Assembly (NCBI GenBank): GCA_964019335.1
Contig: OZ025701.1
Location: 358,238-422,237 of the forward strand
Reading direction: 5' to 3'
DNA from: Diplonema japonicum
Lineage: Eukaryota; Euglenozoa; Diplonemea; Diplonemida; Diplonemidae
DNA: 64,000 nucleotides
The position numbers were made by a program, and so were the translations under genes. This document shows, piece by piece, positions 9,619 to 21,300 of the stretch (position 1 is its first letter; each line of letters starts with the position of its first letter). Under the pieces are notes generated by a model that saw only the letters and a list, made by a program, of their open reading frames with translations, was not told the origin of the DNA and ran no database searches.

Positions 9619-11507
9619 CTAATCACGTGCCAAAGATTGGAGAAGGCTCACTTCAAAACTGTTTTTTTTTTATTTTTGTTTTTTTTTCCTTCCCTTCCCC
9701 TCTTTTTTTTTTTTTTTTTTTCAAACCTTTGTTGTGTCATGTTGTCATCGTAGTCCTGTGGGTAGGAGAGCTCTATGTCACGGGTGTCACGGGTGACGCG
9801 CAGCTGATGTGCGAGAGAAGACTTGATTTGAGCTGCGATGCGGAGCTCTGCGTGCAGTTGTTCACAAGAGGCTTTGTATCGTTCACTAGAAGCTTCAGCG
9901 AGGTCTTTTTCCGTTTCTAGACTGTGGCATTTTTGCCGCATAGTTTCTACCTCGCACTCTAGCCTTTTGAGCCTCCCTTCTGCGGCCCTTCGAATCTCTT
10001 TTACGACCTCTGTCTTCCTCCCCAGCTCTTCCCGTAGTGTGTCCATCTCATCCCCTTTCGCACTTTCCGTTTCTACGCTTACTTGGTACTCCACTGCTTC
10101 ATTAAGCTCCTCAATCTTCGCCTCTGACACATCCAGTGCCTCCCGGTACCTTGACAGTTCGTCCTGTTTTTTTTTTTTTTTTTTTTTTTTTTTTCTCTTT
10201 GTTCTTTCTTTGATACCTTCAAAGCGCCGATCTCCTCATTGGCCTTTGCCCTGTTGTGTTTTTCAATGATGCGAAGCCCTTCCTCTGCTTTGATCTGTTT
10301 TTCCTTCGCGACCTTTACCTGCCAGGTATTTTGTTGGTTGGGGCAGAACAATGATATATACCTCATGTTGCCACGAAGAGCTTTGCGACCGCAAAGCGTT
10401 GTTCTCCTCCAATGTTTGTTGGTGCCGAGCCTGCTGTTCCCTGTGAGAGTCAAGCTCCGCTGTTAGATGTGTGATGAGCTCGGGGTGGCTGTACAAAATG
10501 TCTGCAGCAGGACAGGGCGTGGTGAGGGCCTTGAGGAGGTGGCTGTGAGAGGTTTGCAGGCAGTTTTCGTGAGACTTAAGTTGCGACTTGAGGGACGTGA
10601 TTGTCGCTTCTAAAGTTGCCTCCTTTTGCAAAGATGCTTTCTTAAGCGACGTATTCTCTGCTTGCAGATCTGCCAGTTCTGCATCTTTTTTATCGCAGGC
10701 TTTGGTCACGCTCTGCAGCTCGCCTTGCACCCTCCCCAGCTCCTTTCTGATGTACCCGTTGTACGTCTGGTCAGACTTGTTGGCTTCATTCTCCTCTTTC
10801 AGTTCGGAGAGTTTTACCTGCAATGCCAGTACTCTCTCCTTCTCCTTTCGTGTCATCATCGATTTTTGGTTTCGCCGTGCGTCGAGTTCTACCATCACAG
10901 CCTTTAGCCGTTCCTTGTTGCTCGTCTGCGCTTCTTTCAACGATCGAATTTCGATATCTTTCAGTGCAATAACCTTCTCCCCTGCAGCGGCAGCTTCCTT
11001 TGTCTCCAGGATCTCTCTCGTGGTCCGGTTCAACTGTTCCTTGAGATATGCTATTTCAGCTCCACACCTGTCCAGCAAGGGCGAGACTGCTGGTGATGCA
11101 GCGTAGCCTTGCGATGGGGTCTTTGATCCCATCCTTACATACTCCACATTAGAGTCCATGTTTGGTGTGTACAGATAATCGTCTCTTCTAGGAGCAGAAG
11201 GCTTCGGGATGGGGGAGCTATTCATTGAGGGTGGCGATGGGACGGACACCCCTTCCCAGTTGGTGTGCTTCTTCTCAGAAGGCGGGGAGGGTGGAGATGC
11301 AGGAGGGGACATGGTACTGCTGATGCTTCTCCGCCGTGCACTTTCATATACAAGCTGGCCCTCCAGCGACTCAACTCTTGCATTTAGTTTGCCTACCTCA
11401 TCCTTATACCGGTCCCTCTCCTTCTCCAACACCCCATTGTCCTCCGCTAACCCTGTTAGCCGCGACAGTAGCCTGTCCAACTTGTGTGGTGCGTTATCAT
11501 CACCCAT
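9619..11507 (-). CDS. Coiled-coil protein, four exons
   Basis: I join exons 11507-10362, 10318-10217, 10163-9727 and 9658-9619 (574 aa). The introns are 10319-10361 (GTATAT...GGCAG), 10164-10216 (GTATCA, A-run, ACAG) and 9659-9726 (GTTTGA, A-rich, ACAG). The last junction is the least certain; without it the frame runs into a Lys-rich tail encoded by an A-run. The protein is almost all heptad-like coiled coil (about 1-60, 135-380 and 390-540), with a Ser/Pro-rich linker at about 65-130. No enzymatic motif is visible. Proteins of this kind in flagellates are commonly cytoskeletal or basal-body parts, but nothing here identifies the family. Confidence 0.75.
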
Positions 11508-11600
11508 CGGTCATCTCCCGCCCACTCCTGTGTTGTAAGTAACGGTGTTTAACTGGAGATAAGAAATCCCTACGTAAGAAATTGGGTTACCAGTGGCCGT

Positions 11601-14412
11601 TCAAAGAACCACTTGTTTTGCGTCGAGCACGAACGCATCCCATGTACTGACACGTACTTCATCTTCTGGTGTGAAGCTCTGTCTCGAGCGACACCGCGAC
11701 AGCACCTTTAAATCCTCGTCGGGCGGGAGATGCTTGATCATGGCAAGGCCCCAAAGAAAGTTCGCCAGGTCCCTCCACCACACGTTTTCAATATCCGCAA
11801 GAACGGCTTTGTACAGAGGCGGGACGAGATTGGGGTATTGGTGCGTATCCGAGATAAGGCCCAGTGTGTGGAAGGTTCTGCAGATGTGTTTCACATCTAA
11901 GCTGCTGGCTTTCTTGGCAATCTTGGGCAACAGAATTGAGTAACACCCAACAAGAACCCCCCGTTCCGCCAGGTCGTTGAGTGTGTTTGGTACCACACGG
12001 CTTCTCGCAAGGTTCCATGTGAACGAGGCTGCTTGTGAGCCGGTGAAGTCTTTTCCAATATGGACGACCCTAGCGCATAACATCACCTGCAGGCCTCGCG
12101 AGGGGAGGCCTAGCTCAGCCATGGCCTGCACCATATCGGCGAGGGAAATCGGTGTCATTGTGTCTGACATAGTCGCTGTCATAGAGCAGAGGTTGCCCAT
12201 GGTGCGTGCGTTCTTCAAACGCAACCGTGACATTGCAACCAGTGCGCTTGTTACCTCTAGTGGCGCTGCCATTTTCGTTCGCATGAACTCCCGATCCTCG
12301 AAAAGCTGCACGATCTCGTCGCACAACAGCGTATGCTTCACCATCACGACGCTGTGGCTCCACAGTATCCGAGATAGCGATTTCCCGGAAAGTTTTAAAA
12401 GCGCTTTTTCGCTTCCCGACATCATGAAGGCCTTTGAAAGCCCGAAGAGGGTATCGATCATATCCTCCTTGTTCCACGGGCCGCGTGAGAGTGCAAGCGC
12501 CATGATGTCGATGTTTAAGGCGTTTGTGGTGCCGGAGTACTCGAGATGCTTCGAGAGGAGATTGACTATCTTCACGGCGGTCCCTGTCGCGATGGGCGAG
12601 AACGGGTGCTTGCTGATGGCATCAACGGCCATTGCAGCCGTGCTGAGGTGCAGCCTTTCAATGGCTTCTGCAGGAAGCAACTCACACAGCATGCTGGTCA
12701 AGTTCCGCGACACGTATCTCGCTTTTTGCATGGACCACAGTATGTGGACGGTGTGGTTGGGCTTCTCTGGGGTTATGTCTAGTGCACCAGCAACCATTCT
12801 CTTCTCAATGGCCTCAAACGGCAAGGCCAGCTCTGATTCAGCAAGTCCCTCGGGCATTGCTATCGCCAGCGAATGCACGAAGTTCGTAACGATGAAGGGC
12901 GGCACCAACTTGTCCTGGTCCTCAAGGCCGGTGCAGAATATTTCGATCATAGCAATCGCCAGGTCGCTGCACAAAAGCGACTCCCTCGCGTAGGCGTACA
13001 CGATGTAACTAGCCTGCCGCAAACCCAGTTTGTCTAGCTTCGGCATGATATACTGGTTTTTGATCGGTTCGAAATAACTCACAGCGGATCGAACTGTCGC
13101 TGTTTCTTCATCATCACCAAGGGTGTTATCTTGTTCGTCTGTTTGTGTTTTGTGAGGTGTCATGTCGCGGTAGCCCAACCCATCTTTGACCCGAGCCTGA
13201 TTATGTTACCCTCCCCCAAACTTTTTCTTTCTATCATACCACTGCGTAGGTCAAGGTTGCGAGGAGTTTTGGATCCGTGTCTGGATTGCTGATGAGAAGG
13301 TCCATCCACTTGGTGACGGTGTCGATCTGCCCGGCTTGGGTCATGTTGAGGAGGAACCGCCATTGCCACTCGTGTTTCTCAAGGAGACGGGTGCAGTGGG
13401 CTTCAGTGAGGCTCAGCTCCCCGACAGCTTCTAGAACTTCTTTGACCGGAGTTTCATCGATGGGCTCATTCTCTGCACCCCACTTCTTACTGACAGCGAC
13501 GGATAAGTACGAAACCCTCACAAGGTCCTGCGTATCGAGCATATGTAGCAGCGGGCCGTCGGAGTCAAGGACGTACCTTGCGAGGCATTCGAGGACATCT
13601 CTCAGCGGGACGCGGCCGAGCTCAGCGGCCTTCGAAAACGCAGAAATCACCCTTGCGACTTGCTTCACCTCTAAGCCCTTCCGCCGAACCGCTGCATCCT
13701 CCGTAGTATCGTCAGCCAGTAGGTACTTGTCACGCAGCTTCGGAAGCAGCTCATCCATCACATGGACAGCGATGTTGTCGTAGAGTCCTTCGGGTGTAAG
13801 CCGTGCTTGTGCAAAGCTAAACAGCATGTTCGAACACTGTTTCAACGACAATTTTGCGTACGACTCGGGTTCCGCAAGCTTTTCACCCACTTGGTTCATG
13901 AACTGGACCTTTGCGAATGACAAAGGTACCTGTCCTCGGATGTCTCTTTCCACGTAGGAGTGCACCCCGAATACCCAGAGTAGGAGCGCGTAGGCAACCG
14001 GGCCTTCCAGCTCATGGATGCGCTGCTCGAAGATTGGGATAATATGGTCGCAGAGATCGATAATCTTCTCACTTGCCTCCTGACTCAGCTCGGGGTCCCT
14101 GTACTGCAGCAGGTGCCACACGTGGAAGCTGTCTACGTCCACCCGGGACAGATTTTCAACCACCACGTTCACTGTATGGTTTATTAATGGCAGAGGAACC
14201 TTGTGCCAATTCCCAATGCTGCGTGTCACAAGCCCTAGCGCATTGAGCTCCGCCAGTCCTATAGTTCTCAGAGGCACGAGTTTCTCTTCAATAATCTGCC
14301 TGTATAACCCCTGCATTTCATAAAGCACCATTCCTTTGTTGCCCCGCAACGCATCTGCCGCAAGCTGCAGCGCCCTCCGCCTCACCTGCCCTGCAGTCCT
14401 TACTGGCTGCAT
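11601..14412 (-). CDS. Alpha-helical-repeat protein, two exons (organellar RNA-binding type?)
   Basis: Two frames join across a 43-nt intron, 13197-13239 (GTATGA...ATCAG). Exons 14412-13240 (391 codons) and 13196-11601 are both in phase 0 and give 922 aa. The protein is an array of 30-40-residue helical hairpins (for example LSLKQCSNMLFSFAQARL, MALALSRGPWNKEDMIDTLFGLSKAF, DMVQAMAELGLPSRGL). This pattern resembles FASTK/RAP- and heptatricopeptide-type proteins that bind organellar RNA. I see no C-terminal RAP domain and no clear targeting peptide beyond a basic N-terminus. The role in mitochondrial RNA metabolism is inference from fold style alone. Confidence 0.8.
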
Positions 14413-14505
14413 TGTAGCATCGGTTACCTCTGGGTGGGGGGGGGGTGAAAAAGGATAATGAGATTGTTAGCGAAATATTAAACTACATGCGCTACCTCCC
14501 AATAT

Positions 14506-16578
14506 TCACAAGTACTTGTGTAACTCAGAAAGCATGTTGGTGACGTGAGTCCGACGGGCTGCCTTTTCCCGCCTCTTGTTTTGGACATAAATCTGTTTGT
14601 TTTTTTTCTTCTTTCTTCTTCTTCTTCTCCTACATACCAAGCATTTAGCCTTAGCTCCACTGGGTTTGGCTGTGGAGGTGTCATGATCGGAGGTCACGGG
14701 GTCTGCGCTGTCAAAGCCGACCTTGTGCATTGAGTTGCGGGATTTTGACTTTTGGAGCTTGCCCGTTCGCTGTGAGGTGGAGAGGACGGTGGACTTTACA
14801 GGAGCGGAGAAGATCTTTGCTTGGAGGACCTCTTCGTCATGAAGGTCTCTGAAGAAGCAAGTGTTGAGGAGGGAGTATGTGTGGTCAAGCCCCGCGTATG
14901 CCGACAAGGCCCTGCCAAGTGCGGGGTATGCCGAAGACACAATGGCGGGCAGCGGCACTGGGTAGCACCCCTCCGTACCTATGATCAACGCACCGTCGGA
15001 AAACTGTTCAATAGATTTCGGCGGCGATGTCTCGCCCTTAAGAGGTATCACAGACGTGACTTCCCCCGACTTCACATCATAGACCCCAACCGACGAGCCA
15101 AGCGACGGCGCGAAGAGCAAAAACGGTGCTATTTTGCAAAAATACATCGTCTTGCAAGTGGGCACGCCAAGTATTTCCCCAATTGCAATCTTTTTGATCA
15201 TATCCCCCGGCTCCACCGTGCTTTCCCCCCCCGTACTGGTTTCAATGATGCCGGACCCGTCGGGTTTGACCTGTTTCACGATGCCGTCGGCCGTTCTGTC
15301 ACCTATTTTTATTGTTTCTTTGCAGAAATCGTGTATGTAGATGGTCGATGTCTCCGCTGTACGAAACCCCCACGAGGTAGCTAGGTATGTCCGCGACCAT
15401 ATTGCGATGGAGTAGCATTCCAACACGTTTTTCTCAGATGGCTTCCGCGAGGCCCGCCGATAGTCCACGGCCGTTGTGAGGAGGACCTCGCGGGTGGTCA
15501 GATCGAAAATTTGAACGGTGCCTCCTTGGCAGGCCACGGCAAGCACCTCATTCTGCATGGCCACCGCGTTGATTACGCAATGGAACCCGAGGCACTTTAC
15601 ACCTGGGTTTGGTTCGGGTATATTCTTTTGCTGTTTTGGCGGTTCGTCCTGCGCGACAACCTTCCCCGGTTTGCTCATCTTCCGTGGAGGCTGCTCTGGT
15701 TTCTTCGGAGACAGGACCTTCACATCTTCCACCAGAACGTCGATGCGATGCAGCGGAACACACACAACGTCGAACCCACCTATCCATGCAATAACGGCAC
15801 CCACCGTCACCACGCCCTCTCTATCACCGTCATACGTGGTGAAGCCTATTTGAGGACGGTGAGGGGAAGGGGTTTTACACACTGCCGTGTACAAAACCTC
15901 AGGAGGGCTTGAAGAACCTGTTGGGGTGTCCTTAACCTTCCCGATTAAACAGATAAGGACCGATTCCTGAGACACCACTGCGAGGTACTCCCCGCAGGGG
16001 GAGAATACAAGGTCTGTGGTTTCGTTTTGCAGGGTCATTTCGTACAGCGTTACCATGCGGTCTCTCTCCGAGTTTTGAAGCCGGGAAATCTCGTCGAGGT
16101 CAGCGACTGTTGTTGGGCCGCCGTGTTGCGAGGAAGCAAGGGATATGGAGTTTGTTCGCCTTGCGGGGGCCAAAGGGAAGCAAACGATTTTGAGGTTCTT
16201 CCCATCTGTCGTAGCGGCTACAGGTACATTGATGTACACTGCTGAGAGGTGTGAGATGCGTGTCTCGTGGAGCTGAGTGGTTTCGAGGGTTTTTTCCTTC
16301 AGAACGACATTCCAGCGTTCCAAGGCTCCTTGGTCCGTCCCTAGGTAGAGATCGGTTTCGACAACAGTAGGGGAGGATGCAGGGTCTGTGCGCAGCCCTT
16401 CACCGATTTCCACAACAGTTTTCCCTTCTTCCGTGTACGCCTTGCTGCGGTCACCTATCTTCGCCTCGATCTCCTCACACGCGTTATCCACGATCGTTCC
16501 TATTATCTTGGCAACCAGCCTATACGGTTGCGGCAGCTTGTCAGTGTCCAGGTATGCATCTTCTGGGGGAATGGACAT
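14506..16578 (-). CDS. WDR93-like WD-repeat protein (axonemal family)
   Basis: One long frame contains an in-frame 45-nt intron, 14593-14637 (GTATGT...AACAG), so the mature protein is about 675 aa. The N-terminus has the DKLPQPYRLVAKIIGTIVD segment that I associate with WDR93 proteins of motile cilia. Scattered beta-propeller blades follow (LVFSPCGEYLAVVSQ, VLAVACQGGTVQIFDLTT, FGSDGALIIGTEG-like strands), with a disordered insert near 290-325. The C-terminus is basic. WDR93 relatives occur in axonemal complexes. The call is supported by the N-terminal motif and blade order, but I could not align the whole protein. An alternative is another divergent WD40 protein. Confidence 0.75.
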   Translation of the reverse strand: MSIPPEDAYLDTDKLPQPYRLVAKIIGTIVDNACEEIEAKIGDRSKAYTEEGKTVVEIGEGLRTDPASSPTVVETDLYLGTDQGALERWNVVLKEKTLETTQLHETRISHLSAVYINVPVAATTDGKNLKIVCFPLAPARRTNSISLASSQHGGPTTVADLDEISRLQNSERDRMVTLYEMTLQNETTDLVFSPCGEYLAVVSQESVLICLIGKVKDTPTGSSSPPEVLYTAVCKTPSPHRPQIGFTTYDGDREGVVTVGAVIAWIGGFDVVCVPLHRIDVLVEDVKVLSPKKPEQPPRKMSKPGKVVAQDEPPKQQKNIPEPNPGVKCLGFHCVINAVAMQNEVLAVACQGGTVQIFDLTTREVLLTTAVDYRRASRKPSEKNVLECYSIAIWSRTYLATSWGFRTAETSTIYIHDFCKETIKIGDRTADGIVKQVKPDGSGIIETSTGGESTVEPGDMIKKIAIGEILGVPTCKTMYFCKIAPFLLFAPSLGSSVGVYDVKSGEVTSVIPLKGETSPPKSIEQFSDGALIIGTEGCYPVPLPAIVSSAYPALGRALSAYAGLDHTYSLLNTCFFRDLHDEEVLQAKIFSAPVKSTVLSTSQRTGKLQKSKSRNSMHKVGFDSADPVTSDHDTSTAKPSGAKAKCLVCRRRRRRKKKKNKQIYVQNKRREKAARRTHVTNMLSELHKYL

Positions 16579-17337
16579 TTTTTTTTTCCAGTAAAGCCCT
16601 CTTTCCTCCCCCTTTTTTTTTTTTTTTTTTTTTTTTTGTCTCTGGTACCGGTTTTCGAATATAATGGATATGATACTAATTTTCCCCCTCCCCTACCAGT
16701 AAGACATAAACACCTTATTCGCTGTCACTGCAGCCTGCAGCCATGACTCGGCACAATTGTTCACACAGGTTTTCTCAGAAGCCGTCAGGTTAGGAAAGTA
16801 CAACTGAGTCACACACACATCGAAACATTTCTCCGCAGCTAGCAAATGCAATCTAGAAGGGGAAAAAAGAATGGGGGGGGGGAGGGGGAACCTAATACCT
16901 GTCTTCCTGCTGTTTTTTCATCGCGTTGAATTCTGCCTCCATTTCTTTAGTAAATTTTCCCATTTTTATTTCCGCCCCCCTATCCCCTCTTTCTTTTTTT
17001 TTTCCTTGTTTTTTTTTTTTTTTTTTTTTTTTTTGTCAACCCAGGACTTGCACGTGAGGCTGTTGATCCAGAGAATGACAGGTGCCGACTGAAGGAAGCG
17101 TACCGGTGGTCAGCAGGAACGGTACGACCTGTCACGAAGGCACAATCGCAGGTTGAGAGACGCAGCTGTGTGCCTTAAAAAAAGAAAAGGGTTTTCGTGG
17201 CTTGTGGCAGAGACACCAAATACAAAACCTTTTAAAACGTTGGTGTAAAAAAACAGATTCTTCACACCCCCAGTTGACTCCCCTCGCTGTTGAATAAAAT
17301 TCACATTTTTCTGTCATCATTACATGTCGTTCTGCGG
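16579..17337. other. Intergenic spacer
   Basis: T-runs sit at about 16613-16637 and 17009-17034 and a G-rich run at about 16873-16887. I see no gene-like frame or RNA gene. Confidence 0.6.
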
Positions 17338-18447
17338 TTACAGTTTGTCGCGATGAGACGGCATCTGGGGCGAGGGGGTCAGTTTTTGGTGTTGGCGTAA
17401 CAGTTCTTTTTGAATCTTGCAAACGGGCACAAATTGTGGGGTTTTGTCCTTTCCGCACTTTATCAAACACGGTTCAGCGTGCTCTTCGCCAAAACTACAG
17501 AGTTTTTGCGATATAGCAATTGTGTCCATGTTGTTTGGTCTTCTGGCCATCAGCGCTACATACATAGGAGTATACCCGCTGTTGTTCTTCGTGACCTTTG
17601 TTTCCTTCAACTTCTCCATCAATGCCAAGGCGGTCGAAACGTCAAGAGACTCGTTAGCAGCCAGAAGGTGCATTGCGGTGTTCCCGTCACAGTCTGCTTC
17701 TCCGAACTCAGTATCATCGGCCACCTCTACTACCTTATCGACAGCATCAAGTACACTGCCTACTACTACTTTTTTCCGACATTCAACAATCCAGTGGAGG
17801 GGTGTCCTGCCCCAGATGCACAGATCATCTTCTTTCCCATTGCAGCTCAGGAGTTCTATGAAGCATCTATACTCACCTTCCCGTGCAGCACAGTGTACCG
17901 GCGTGAAGCCGTTGGCGTTCACTTTATCCACCAAACCCAAACCTCCAAGCTTTTCCTCAAGGGTATGGCTATAGTCGCTAGGGTTGATGAGCATCTTTAT
18001 AATCTCCCTTTGCCCTTTTTTCGCGGCCAAGTGTAAAGCGGTGTCGTCTTTTGTTCTCGTTCCTTCATTCTTCCTGACTGTCAGTGTCGGGTTGGCCCCC
18101 TTCGTCAGTAAGGTTCTGGCAACTTGATTCATGTCTTCTTGACTTAACTCACTATTCCTATCTGCGAGCAGCATTAGGGGTGTGCACCCTAGATTGTTTC
18201 TTATATCTATATGAATCCCCTCGACACTTAGGATGTAGTCGATGCAGGGTTTGTGTCCCTTTGACACTGCCTGGTGCAGGGCTGTCCACCCGGCGTGTGT
18301 CGTATCGTTGACAGTTGCCACACAAGCGCGCAGAGCCTCAAGGTTCCCACTCCTCGCGGCTAACACCGCAAGCGGGTCGTCTGTGTGGCCTTCCCCCGCG
18401 ATGATGTTGTGGTATTCAAGGAACTCATCCCTATTCAGAGCAGGCAT
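17338..18447 (-). CDS. Ankyrin-repeat protein, paralogue A
   Basis: 369 aa from the ATG at 18447 (MPALNRDEFLEYH). This start is preferred over a poly-Gly extension upstream that is encoded by a C-run, because paralogue B starts with the matching MTSLKRVEFLANY. About seven to nine ankyrin repeats fill the protein (GWTALHQAVSKGH, GCTPLMLLADR, DTALHLAAKKGQ, GFTPVHCAAREG, GRTPLHWIVECR, NTAMHLLAANE, GYTPMYVALMA). It shares the opening DPLAVLAARSGNLEALRAC module with the two paralogues to the right but is well diverged from them. The function is protein binding by family. The cluster looks like an expanding local family. Confidence 0.85.
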   Translation of the reverse strand: MPALNRDEFLEYHNIIAGEGHTDDPLAVLAARSGNLEALRACVATVNDTTHAGWTALHQAVSKGHKPCIDYILSVEGIHIDIRNNLGCTPLMLLADRNSELSQEDMNQVARTLLTKGANPTLTVRKNEGTRTKDDTALHLAAKKGQREIIKMLINPSDYSHTLEEKLGGLGLVDKVNANGFTPVHCAAREGEYRCFIELLSCNGKEDDLCIWGRTPLHWIVECRKKVVVGSVLDAVDKVVEVADDTEFGEADCDGNTAMHLLAANESLDVSTALALMEKLKETKVTKNNSGYTPMYVALMARRPNNMDTIAISQKLCSFGEEHAEPCLIKCGKDKTPQFVPVCKIQKELLRQHQKLTPSPQMPSHRDKL

Positions 18448-20240
18448 ATGTGTACCCGCCCCCCCCCCCCCCCCCACTTCCGACCCCGCCTTTGTTTCCC
18501 TGTATTAAAAGCCCCCTTTTTCGTGATACAAAGGCTCCCCCCCCCCCCCCCCCCCCCTTCAGATTTGCAAAAGAAACCATTTCCAAGCGTTCCGAACCAG
18601 ATATTCCGACCCAAGAAAGAAAAAAAGAAAAAAAGAAAAAAAGAAAAAAAAAAAAAAAAAAAAACATCGAATCCCCCACCCACCCATTTTGTGGCCAACA
18701 ATGGGCACGCTGGAAATGCTGCACAACAAAATAGGGAGTTTTCTCTCTAAAATTTTAACAAAGTGAAGGGAAGAAAAAAGTGTTTGCATGCCACGAATGC
18801 ATCCAGAACGCAAATAAAACTGATTCAAAAACACTAAATATCGAACAAAACTGGGTTTTCTTGAAAATGGCCATTTTTGGCTTAAAATCCTAAGCCTTGA
18901 CTTTACACATATTCACTTTTCTTCCTTGCTTAAAACAGTGTTCGCTCATGCAAGAGCCCAAACCTTTGGGGGAGTTTTTTAAGAAACACCGTGGCCACCC
19001 TTACATTTGGGGTTTCAATAGCCGTCGGGTTCAAGACCCAGGAGATGGCTCCTTCCAACATTCTACTCCGGAATATGCACAATAATATAAAAAAGAAAAA
19101 TCAATTGTCAGAAAAAACAATACCGGGGGGGTGGGGGGGGTCATATGGTCCTTAAAAAGGCCCCCTTATGACCCCCTAGGCATAGTGGTGAGGCGACTCG
19201 CATTCTCGCACACTCTCGCACGATTCTCGCACATGCTAGTGTGCACTTCAGGTGTGCATGTGTCAAAAATAACCCCCCCTCGACCTTCATACTCCTCCCG
19301 AACTAACACGATCAGTGCGTTCACGTCCGCCCCCGTGTGTGATTCACCCTCCTCTGAGTATCCGACCAGCCCAGAAATGTTTGGCACTGGTGGCGTCTGT
19401 GCTTAACGGCAACAGTGTCTTTTCGATGCTTTGCTTCACTCTTCTCGAGCCCTTGCCTCCTTCTCGAATCCGGGCCCCTTTGCCAGCAGCGTGTCTGGTG
19501 TCGGTATCTTCATGCGCGAGCTCCACCAATGGGATGCTGAGAAGGGGTGTTTGCTGCTTGGTGGTTGGTGGTGCCTGCGACCAAACACAACATCGCCCAC
19601 CCGTCTATGAACTCCTGCCCCACCACGGGGCAAAGCACTGCCTGTTGAGGTCCTTCGAAGATTTTGACACTCAGGCACCTGGCTTTCCCTGTTGACAGCC
19701 AAAAAAAATTCTCGCATCATTCTCGCATGCGAGAATGTGCGGGGGGGGGGGGGGGGGGGTTCGTCATTGAAGAGAGCCGCGAAACGAGTTCATTGCAGCC
19801 AGTGTCTTACAAAATAGCAATTTTCCGTGGTCCCCCAAACACAACGGGTTCTAAACGGGGTAAAAAGGGGACAGAAAGAAAAAAAAAAAAGAAGAAAAAA
19901 AAACACCCTCACCCTCTTGTATTGGTGCACGGCGTCTCAGAAAAACCTTTTAGAGAAAAACTACAACACGACACGCGAATTTGGATTTTCCACCAAACTC
20001 TGTAACCTGTTTTTTACCCTTTGTCCACGGTAATTGGGTTTCCGTGTTTGGTGGAAATCGAAATTAGAGTGGAATAACGAAATTCGGGTTGTTTTGAACG
20101 GTGTAAATTTTTTCGTGTTTGTAGTTTTTCTCAATTTTTTTTATTAAGCACATCCTGTTCCCCCCTCTTTTTTTGTTACTCTCATCCCCTTTCGTTCCTC
20201 ATTAAGCTCCAATCCGGAGAAAAGACACCCCACAGTCGAT
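18448..20240. other. Long non-coding spacer with decayed sequence
   Basis: About 1.8 kb with C-runs at about 18463-18477 and 18539-18557, A-runs near 18620-18664 and a G-run at about 19741-19759. Iterated TTCTCGCA words occur at both ends of a 540-bp segment (see the repeat entry). Short minus-strand frames at about 19340-19720 contain faint ankyrin-like strings but have no start or stop logic. I treat the region as non-coding and possibly the debris of an ankyrin gene. Confidence 0.5.
19198..19742. repeat. Segment bounded by iterated TTCTCGCA words
   Basis: At 19198-19235 the word TCTCGCA occurs four times in direct orientation. At 19708-19742 it occurs twice and then in inverted form (GCGAGAATG), just before a G-run. 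The arrangement could be sub-terminal repeats of a small non-autonomous element. I see no target duplication. Confidence 0.4.
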
Positions 20241-21234
20241 CATGAACCATAGTGTTTGTAGTGCTCTATGACTTCCCACATTTGTCCTTTTGCATTCTTT
20301 GCGCGATGCGCTCCGCTGTAGCTTTCACCCCGTTGAACTTTAGCATTGCAGAGGTGTCTGCACCCATCGTCACCAGCTTGTCGTATACCTCCTTCACACC
20401 TTTAAGAGCAGCAAGGTGCAAGGGTGTCATCCCGTCGGAGTCGCGTGCTTCAAGATCTGTCCCCTTCAGCATGTCGAGTGCTTGCAGCACGGTGTCTGTC
20501 TGGAGGGTGGTGTTCGCTATAACAGAGTGCATGGCTGTCCGGTCTGTTTCGGACCTCAGATTAGGGTCACACTTCCCCATGCTGCTCATCAACAGCGAAA
20601 TTATTTCCAGTACCTCCTTGTCTCCTTCTCCGTTGTCACACTCCATTGCAGCTGCCATATGAAGGGGTGTCAGACCGCTTTGCCCGCATCCGGTGCTGGG
20701 GTCTGCTCCGAAAGTCAAAAGATGTTTCATGTTTTTCACTCGACAGCTCTGAACAGCACAGTGCAGAGCGTAGTACCCATCGCTGTTCTGCTTATTCTTC
20801 GCCATGCAGAGCTCGCCCGTCACCAGGGACAGCGGTTCCGCACCTATCAGAAGCTTTAGGATGTACTCGTTGCTACTCTTTGCAGCGAGGTGCACAGCAC
20901 GGTCACCCTTCACGGCCATCCACGAGTCGGCTGCTGGCATCTCTGCTTCCACGTCTGCCTTTGCTTTCAACAGGCTCATCACAGCTTGTTCCTTTTTCTG
21001 GCATATCGCAAGCATCAACGGTGTGTACCCTTGCTTGTTCCTGGCATTGATGTCAAGCCCCAGTTGCACACCTTCACCCAGCAAGAACTCTACGCATTCA
21101 TCGTGGCCCTTCGCCGCCGCCTGGTGCAGTGCTGTCCATCCAGAGGGCGATTTCTCGTTGATGTTTTCTTTGGTGGCACAGTTTTTCAGCGCATCAAGAT
21201 TATTGGACCTTGCTGAGAGGACCACCAGGGGGTC
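20241..21234. repeat. Copy 1 of a 994-bp near-identical duplication
   Basis: It matches 22291-23284 at a constant offset of 2050 bp. I see only about five differences by eye, three of them within 12 bp of the right boundary. It covers nearly the whole ankyrin array of paralogue B. Both flanks diverge abruptly. Confidence 0.95.
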
Positions 21235-21300
21235 CTCTTCGTGATTCTTCGTCTCGATGTTGTAGTTCGCTAGGAACTCGACCCTCTTGAGGGATGTCAT
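20266..21300 (-). CDS. Ankyrin-repeat protein, paralogue B
   Basis: 344 aa from the ATG at 21300 (MTSLKRVEFLANY). An in-frame upstream ATG would add a hydrophobic, non-conserved leader, so I prefer the later start. Eight or so ankyrin repeats cover the protein (GWTALHQAAAKGH, GYTPLMLAICQKK, DRAVHLAAKSSN, GYYALHCAVQSC, GLTPLHMAAAMEC, RTAMHSVIANTT, GMTPLHLAALKG), ending in a basic tail. Residues from about 23 onward are almost identical to the C-terminal part of the pseudokinase-ART-ankyrin protein next door; only the N-terminal 22 residues differ. This is a recent duplicate or gene-conversion product that carries the ankyrin reader without the ART domain. Confidence 0.9.
   Translation of the reverse strand: MTSLKRVEFLANYNIETKNHEEDPLVVLSARSNNLDALKNCATKENINEKSPSGWTALHQAAAKGHDECVEFLLGEGVQLGLDINARNKQGYTPLMLAICQKKEQAVMSLLKAKADVEAEMPAADSWMAVKGDRAVHLAAKSSNEYILKLLIGAEPLSLVTGELCMAKNKQNSDGYYALHCAVQSCRVKNMKHLLTFGADPSTGCGQSGLTPLHMAAAMECDNGEGDKEVLEIISLLMSSMGKCDPNLRSETDRTAMHSVIANTTLQTDTVLQALDMLKGTDLEARDSDGMTPLHLAALKGVKEVYDKLVTMGADTSAMLKFNGVKATAERIAQRMQKDKCGKS

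Noticed and set aside
11977-12993. Plus-strand frame of 338 codons
   Set aside because: It is antisense to the helical-repeat gene, whose exons and intron are consistent.
14506-14640. Arg/Lys-rich segment in the WDR93-like protein as a nuclear localisation signal
   Set aside because: It is the translation of an in-frame 45-nt intron with a canonical GTATGT...CAG.
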